The translations under genes and the position numbers were made by a program. Source: Phytophthora colocasiae (lineage: Eukaryota > Oomycota > Peronosporomycetes > Peronosporales > Peronosporaceae). Taken from it: 64,000 nucleotides of DNA. Positions 58,884-64,000 of this stretch are shown in pieces (positions within the stretch are counted from its first letter, which is position 1; every line of letters starts with the position of its first letter). The stretch is taken from positions 868,001-932,000 of the forward strand of contig JAGKQI010000097.1 of NCBI GenBank assembly GCA_018806915.1, given 5' to 3'. The notes under the pieces were generated by a model. It did not search any database and was not told the DNA's origin. It saw nothing but the letters and a program-made list of their open reading frames with translations.

Positions 58884-59111
58884 CTACTCCCAGAAGAAGA
58901 ACGTTCGTTTAAACCAAGCCCTGAATCTCGCTGCTGCGTCTATCAAGGCCTCCGTTGGTCGAAGGTCCACCGATTCGGTCTCTTTCCTCTTGGTCAGAGC
59001 GCAACAGACGGCGGGAGCTCTTCTGGATAGCATCGCTATCGTCTCTGCAGTCGTCATCATGGTGTCGATTACCACAGCAAAAATGCACAATAGGGTGTTA
59101 GCGAGTCGCAT
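58884..59111 (-). pseudogene. Effector paralogue 5, middle part out of frame
   Basis: The single open frame of 75 codons has a signal-peptide-like start (MRLANTLLCIFAVVI) and the family end FRAWFKRTFFFW. The stretch between them is unlike its paralogues. Read in the neighbouring frame, the same DNA gives RRLL...DQEER and GGPSTNGG. Two offsetting frame changes have therefore replaced the translocation-type leader with unrelated residues. Confidence 0.6.
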
Positions 59112-59370
59112 TGGCTTTCGATTCGTAGTGGCAGAGTTTTGGGGAACACAAGGGGATTGTGATTCACTACTGTGAATCTCAATTTCTTTTTATCGTTTCT
59201 ATTTGGTCCTGTACTTACTGACGTAATGTAAAACGGTTTTACTTCTCTCGATGGCTAGCATCAGAAAAAGGAGTTTAGAAATGGCCCACAAGTGAAATCA
59301 CAAACAAATTAAGTCTTAAATGTAACTTCATTTCAGTCGCTCGAGACTAGAAGTGTCGGCTGTAGCTCGT

Positions 59371-59595
59371 TCACTGCCAGAAGAAGAATGTACGCCTGAA
59401 CCAATCCTTGAAATTCTTCATCGCGTGTTTCTTGCCCGAGTCAGTTCCACCATTCATCGAGGGTACATGAACTCTTCTTTCTTCTTGGTCAGCTGTTAAG
59501 TCCGACCCAATCTGGTAAGTCTTGGTATTGTCTGATGCAGCGACCAAAGCGATCACAATGGTAAAGATGCACAGTAGAATAGTTGTGCGCTGCAT
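59371..59595 (-). CDS. Small secreted effector-family protein, paralogue 6, EER only
   Basis: 74 residues, intact. Signal peptide 1-20; no RXLR, but DQEERR (EER 38-40); then MNGGTD and FKDWFRRTFFFWQ at the C-terminus, without the tail carrying RRLR in paralogues 1, 3 and 4. Upstream on the minus strand, CACTTTTCAATTTCGGCTC (59,630-59,650 region) resembles an oomycete initiator, next to a TTTATA box. Confidence 0.75.
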   Translation of the reverse strand: MQRTTILLCIFTIVIALVAASDNTKTYQIGSDLTADQEERRVHVPSMNGGTDSGKKHAMKNFKDWFRRTFFFWQ

Positions 59596-61319
59596 TGGTG
59601 AAGAAGGAAGCGACTGGTTTGGAGAGCCGAAATTGAAAAGTGTATAAAGGGATTTCCCCAGAGGACCGCATAGAAGTTTACGATCCTACTTGGACAGGTA
59701 GTGTGCATGTACAACATGTACTGGGAGTGACGTACACTGTACATCACTTATATAGTACTAGTGTATGTAAACAAGGATTATGTCTACACCAACGGTAGTT
59801 TGAGGCAGGGATAGGAAAAATACAATATCATACGGAGTGGAGGCCTTCATCCAAGCCAATAAATAATTGAGTTATTGCCAATTTTTTCGACAATGTCAAC
59901 CAAGTCAGTAGGTCACATGAATATGTGACACTATGTCGTCTTTTCTCATGAGTTTTTGAACGAATTGGTTGCTGTCGATGCGCCTGGATTCAGGAGGGGT
60001 TACCTCGAGAACCCTCCCACCGCGTCCAACCTCTCCAACCAACACACACAAGTCATAGTCCGAATTCCTCGACATCATTACATACAACACACAAATCAAC
60101 TGATATAATATAATTCAGTTAGGAAATGACAAGCAACTGTAATAACCCGTGTGCCCTGTGTGCAAACGTGGCCACACCACCCGTTTGGCGATAGTTCTCG
60201 CTACCATCCATTGGCAAAGCAACCACACATGTCAACGACATTTGGCTATGGCCAAGATTGACCTGTATAAAAAATTGCATGTTATTGGGGTTGAGGAGCA
60301 ATAAATTATGGCAATATGACATTGCCAATATCGGCAATAGTTACGGAAAATTACCAAACCCTGGTTTGAGGTTCGAGGAAGAAGAATGTACTTCTATACT
60401 CTTAGTAAATTAAAGTACCACTCACAGGGAAAATGTCCTGGTGAAGTACGCTAGATCCAAGTCGTTATTAGCTAATTAAACGTGTAACTTGTGTTTTATG
60501 CTTAGGTTGTGAAGGCTTTTAACCGTACTGTCAAGAAAATCACGCACAGCGATCGACACAGTGGTGCACTTGTTGTTGTTGTGTAAAAGTACTATTCTCG
60601 AAACCGAGCGATCTGAATGGTGGCATGGAGGCAGATTCGTACAATGGCGACTTGGTTCAGGTAATTTCAAGGTAAGTTTCCTAAACTGTTGTAAATTGAT
60701 AGCCTGGAAAAGCTGCCCGAATGGCTTGGAGGACCGAAATCCAGATTGTAAAAAGAATTCCTCAGGATTTATGGTGTTTATGGTTTGAACTGGACCAACT
60801 CAGGCTGGGGGAGTGACGTGCACCGAGGATTATGTCACGTATTTGTTGTGTACAAGCAGAATTCGTGATTATGGACTTCTGTGTATACAAGTAGATATTC
60901 AGAAGCTCACCGACTATTCTGGAAAAGGCAGTAGCACCAAGCCTACCAAAATTGTTGGCCAGGAAGGCAAATAAACATCGACAACCTCGGTAGCAAGACG
61001 ATGAGCTGTAACTATGCACGCCTCACCGTCCATGAGTTTAAAGCGTTGGAGCATTGCTGGCACTCAACTACAACTTATGTCATCACCTTACGACTCAACC
61101 TTCAGGCCTGGGCTAACATCGCCGTTAGGAATACTCCGGAACGGAACATACACATATCACCTTTTAATATTTTCAGAATATCCACCCAGATATGATTATT
61201 CCTCAGTTGGTTGCGTCCAAGCCCAGAAGAAAAAGAAAACCAATTGCACAATTCATCTTGCCAACAAGAATCACGTAGAAAAACAAGTAATCTAAACTAG
61301 CTGGTGCGCGACAAAATGC
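59596..61319. other. Intergenic region, nothing recognised
   Basis: About 1.7 kb without a supported gene. Several short open stretches exist (for example near 60,561-60,788 and 60,860-60,975) but lack recognisable motifs or good starts. Confidence 0.5.
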
Positions 61320-61321
61320 CA

Positions 61322-61412
61322 GAACAATGAGAGATTGAAAGGACAGCCAACGTATCCGAGAGAAGCCCTACTTCTGACCGAAAATGTCTGGAATGTAAAG
61401 CACCGTAGAAGC
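61322..61412 (-). pseudogene. Relic fragment of a SWEET gene
   Basis: This stretch aligns with 62,031-62,130 of the adjacent SWEET gene (shared blocks such as ACGTATCC.AGAGAAG and ACTTCTGAC). It lacks about 10 bp and has many substitutions. It is a diverged partial duplicate in the same orientation. Confidence 0.55.
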
Positions 61413-61530
61413 CGATAGTTAACTTGATTCTGTGTGTTCGTGGCATTTACGAAATGGCTATTCTGCTTTCTCAGTTACTAAAGACTCTGCTCTTGGCTTA
61501 TCTGTTCATTCACTGGTCAAGGTTACTGAT

Positions 61531-61578
61531 CGCCGCATGAAGGCGTCGAGAGGCTTCCGTTTTCTTCTTCTTTGGACA
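61531..61578 (-). pseudogene. Relic fragment resembling an effector C-terminus
   Basis: Minus-strand translation gives KKKTEASRRLHA, similar to the KKAEASRHLRS tail of paralogue 3. Nothing of the rest of the gene is present. Confidence 0.4.
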
Positions 61579-61677
61579 TGTTTACGGTATTGACAGGAGG
61601 GAATCGAGATCATGTACGAAACAGCACTGCAATTCAGACAGTTTAACCATTAGATTTGTCTAACAAATCAAAGTTTT

Positions 61678-62516
61678 CTACGGTCTCTCGTTCACAAGAG
61701 GGGATGGCATAGACTTGTAGTACGCTGGGCTTTCGACGATCACCGTGCTATACGCCTCCACTTTTGGAGAGACCATGCTGAGTTTCCCTGCCTCTAGTTG
61801 CTCTGCGTCCTCATTCTTGCCCGGTCTGTACATGAAGTAGATGGCAATCTGCGCGCAGCTCAACAAGACACCAACTAAATTGATCACTGCGACGAAGTAG
61901 TCGCTATCCACGACACCAGCACCAGTCCACAGCTCTGTGGACACGAGAATCATCGTGCACATGTTGATCGGGATGGAGGCGGACGACTTGGTGCTCACAA
62001 CGTGCTTCAACGTAGCGAGAGGAGACGAGAACATGGAGAGGCTGAAGGCACAGCCCACGTATCCAAGAGAAGTTCCAACTTCTGACTTGGTTTGACCGAA
62101 AACACCCGAGATTCCTAGCACTACGTAGAGCGTGACCACACACCAAAGGCGATCGCGTAGTATTTCCGAAGTTGAACGCACTTCTCTTCTGGGCTCCAAC
62201 GGTAGTATACTACGTTGTAGAGAATTCCGACAATTTCACCGAATAACTGCGAGCCGAAAAGAGGGAACATGCTGTCTGTAGCGTACCCGTACGTCATCCT
62301 TGAATCAGAATTGTCAGAACATGCATAATCAGAATGAGATGGCTACATTACGTACCAGAGGTGGCAGTTCACGACCATCGTAATGAGAGGCAACTCAGCC
62401 ACTTCACCGATGTTTTTATTACGGTGGATGTTGTAGATGTCCGGTACGGGGCTTAGCCGTAGAAAGATATCGGCGACGCCCGTTGCCACGTTCAGTAGAG
62501 TCACCGAGAAGGTCAT
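61678..62516 (-). CDS. SWEET-type sugar transporter (one intron; 2-nt frameshift)
   Basis: Exon 1 runs 62,516-62,356 and exon 2 62,298-61,678, with a 57-bp intron (GTACGT donor, TTCAAG acceptor). SWEETs are seven-helix uniporters for mono- or disaccharides in plasma or internal membranes. The first MtN3 repeat is seen with LSPVPDIYNIHRNKN, ELPLITMVVNCHLWMTYGY and GEIVGILYNVVYY; the second with LGYVGCAFSLSMFSSPLATLKHVV and SIPINMCTMILVSTELWTGAGV; a hydrophilic C-terminal tail follows. Between the repeats the frame changes: an additional TG in the GTGTGT run (complement at 62,138-62,143) ends the first frame shortly after. This is dinucleotide slippage, or a sequencing error in a repeat. Minus-strand GGTTCATTTCAGAATTCTC (62,554-62,572) is a good oomycete initiator about 40 bp upstream of the ATG. 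Confidence 0.8.
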
Positions 62517-62553
62517 TCTTGAGTGTTTTTTATAGAGAAGTAGTAAGTAGAAA

Positions 62554-62572
62554 GAGAATTCTGAAATGAACC
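62554..62572 (-). promoter_or_regulatory. Oomycete-type initiator upstream of the SWEET gene
   Basis: GGTTCATTTCAGAATTCTC on the minus strand fits the GCTCATTYYNCAWTTT core promoter consensus, with a TCTATAAA element closer to the ATG. Confidence 0.5.
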
Positions 62573-62684
62573 AGACTTCAAGTCATCGCCAAAGTCATTG
62601 GTATCAAACCGACATTGCGTGCATCGTGCAGAGACGCACGTAACACTTGAGATCGTTCACCTCCAAGCACACCGATAGGAAGGC

Positions 62685-63160
62685 TCTATGGTGATTGGTT
62701 AAAACCAGGAATTAAAATCGCAGATTGGTGGACTTTGACCAATCATAAGGAGTCATCCTATCTCTGCAGTTGTCTAAACAGGATGCAATCAAGTCGCCAC
62801 CACCAATTTATTCCGGCTTCCAGAGACCTTCGTCCGGTTGCAGTGTTAGTTTCATGTAGAACTCCTTCGAGATGCTCTTAAAAAAAGTAATCATTGCTCA
62901 AGGGAATGTTTAGACTTATAAATCTACTATCAATGAGTTTTCGGATGGAACTTCTCTACTGAAAAAAATAGCCATGCTCGTGACCAGATACGGCTGTGGT
63001 TGAGCATGGGTCATGTTATATACACTATTTCCATGATGCAGCGTGCTTGGACACAAATGGCTAATATGCAGGAAAGGTCAACGGTGATTGGTTATAAATT
63101 GGTGCTGATTGGCTGGACTTTTACGGAACATCCTGTCTGTTTTGCAGTCTAAAGCTGTTT
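62685..63160. repeat. Degenerate direct duplication with CCAAT-type motifs
   Basis: The segment starting GGTGATTGGTTA at 62,690 recurs in diverged form at 63,083. Both copies contain a second GATTGG(T/C)(G/T)GGACTTT and a CATCCT...TGCAGT block. The spacing is about 390 bp, suggesting an old tandem duplication. Confidence 0.45.
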
Positions 63161-63511
63161 ACGAGTTTGATCCTGCAACGTGATGTAAGGAAGGATCTCA
63201 ACTAGTAATCCGGCCGTTAATCGACCACAGTGAAGCCGTCTAATTTCTACAGTTAAGACGTTTACGTGTTGTCCTTTTGGACTCCACGGCTGGCCTTTTG
63301 TGCATTTAAGTTTTGGAGGACCAACGCCAACAATTCCATGTACTGATGTAACGTAATTGACTTTTAGAAATACCTTCCAGGCTCGTGGAAATGTTTCAAC
63401 TACCGAGTTCACTGACTTTCGTGTGGTTAAAAATATGGGAAATCTCCAAATGATAACGTCACGAAACGGTCGTGCATCATGCAGTGGAATACATTTTGGA
63501 GCTGGCGTAAT
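63149..63511 (-). other. Unrecognised open stretch without ATG
   Basis: About 120 codons open on the minus strand, with PPKLKCTKGQPWSPKGQHVNVL in the middle. No start codon or family recognised; it may be a transposon-derived fragment. From 63,512 to 64,000 I see no gene or structure. Confidence 0.2.
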
Positions 63512-64000
63512 TCAAATGGCCTCCGCTGGTGCATATATTACTCTTTATATTCAGATCCTTCCGTAGCGATCCGAACGAGAAGTGCATACCTCTACAAATA
63601 GGTGACTTTGGTAAAACTAACGCGGGAGTGGATATTTTCTTGGCCACGTTGGTCTGCTTTCAATTTGATGTCATTCTAGTATCTGGGTCGTGAGCAATTT
63701 TTGAGGCATGAACATCGCGTCCAGTATGGCTGAAAAACACTTGTCTGTAGTGGTAAGTCTTATCTTAAGCTCTATCGGACGACATTTAAGCAAAGCTGGG
63801 CACCGCAACTTCTGCCCATAACTCAAACCAAAATTTGACTTGAGTTTTCGTTCAGAAAACTAGTATTTTATTTGCAGCATCAATATTTTGCTGCTGATAC
63901 TCGTGGTGGAAGATCGTCGTCCCTCGGACTCGGTTCAGCTGCTGTGTGCTCGTTAGCGCCAATGACAGGCGAATAAAAATTCGGTAGTATCCATTAACCG

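Overview
The window looks like nuclear DNA of a plant-pathogenic oomycete, most likely Phytophthora or a close relative. Evidence: introns of about 55-75 bp with TACTAAC-like branch points, oomycete-type initiator sequences upstream of several starts, an M96 mating-specific-type protein, an ATAD3-type AAA ATPase, and a family of tiny secreted proteins with RxLL...EER motifs. This is inference from sequence alone; no database was searched.

The left three quarters (1-48.3 kb) is a nest of mobile elements. At 1-1.7 kb lies part of a minus-strand Gypsy family arranged pol end / LTR / gag. From 1,705 to 48,329 lies one decayed DNA transposon. Its matching terminal inverted repeats are about 46.6 kb apart only because other elements inserted inside it. 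Its transposase pseudogene (minus strand) is split by a 43.4-kb head-to-tail array of a chromodomain Gypsy (Ty3) retrotransposon at 2,270-45,664: seven LTRs of about 421 bp alternating with six internal regions, 7,153-7,169 bp per unit, flanked by a single 5-bp target duplication, TCACC. A 429-bp MITE with a TA target duplication splits the right inverted repeat of the DNA transposon. Removing the array and MITE leaves an element of about 2.8 kb.

Each array unit encodes gag (zinc knuckle) and pol (protease, five degenerate 31-residue repeats, RT, RNase H, integrase, chromodomain) in the -1 frame relative to gag. The overlap carries an apparent programmed -1 frameshift signal: G GGA AAC, a 7-nt spacer and a perfect 10-bp hairpin containing the gag stop. 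Unit 1 is the most intact. Units 3-5 carry many single-base contractions in homopolymers, so unpolished assembly error is a serious alternative to real decay.

The right quarter (48.7-62.5 kb) is gene dense: a membrane-anchored prolyl 4-hydroxylase (+), a zinc alcohol dehydrogenase (-, apparent frameshift at its start), an ATAD3-like ATPase (-) divergent from a MIF-like tautomerase (+), and an M96-like protein (+). Then comes a minus-strand cluster of at least six small effector-like genes in different states of decay, sharing the FKxWFxRxFxFW motif, and a SWEET-type sugar transporter (-, with a 2-nt frameshift). Fragments resembling SWEET and effector sequence lie between them. The last 1.5 kb holds only a degenerate duplicated segment and an unrecognised open stretch. 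No rRNA, tRNA or CRISPR array was recognised.
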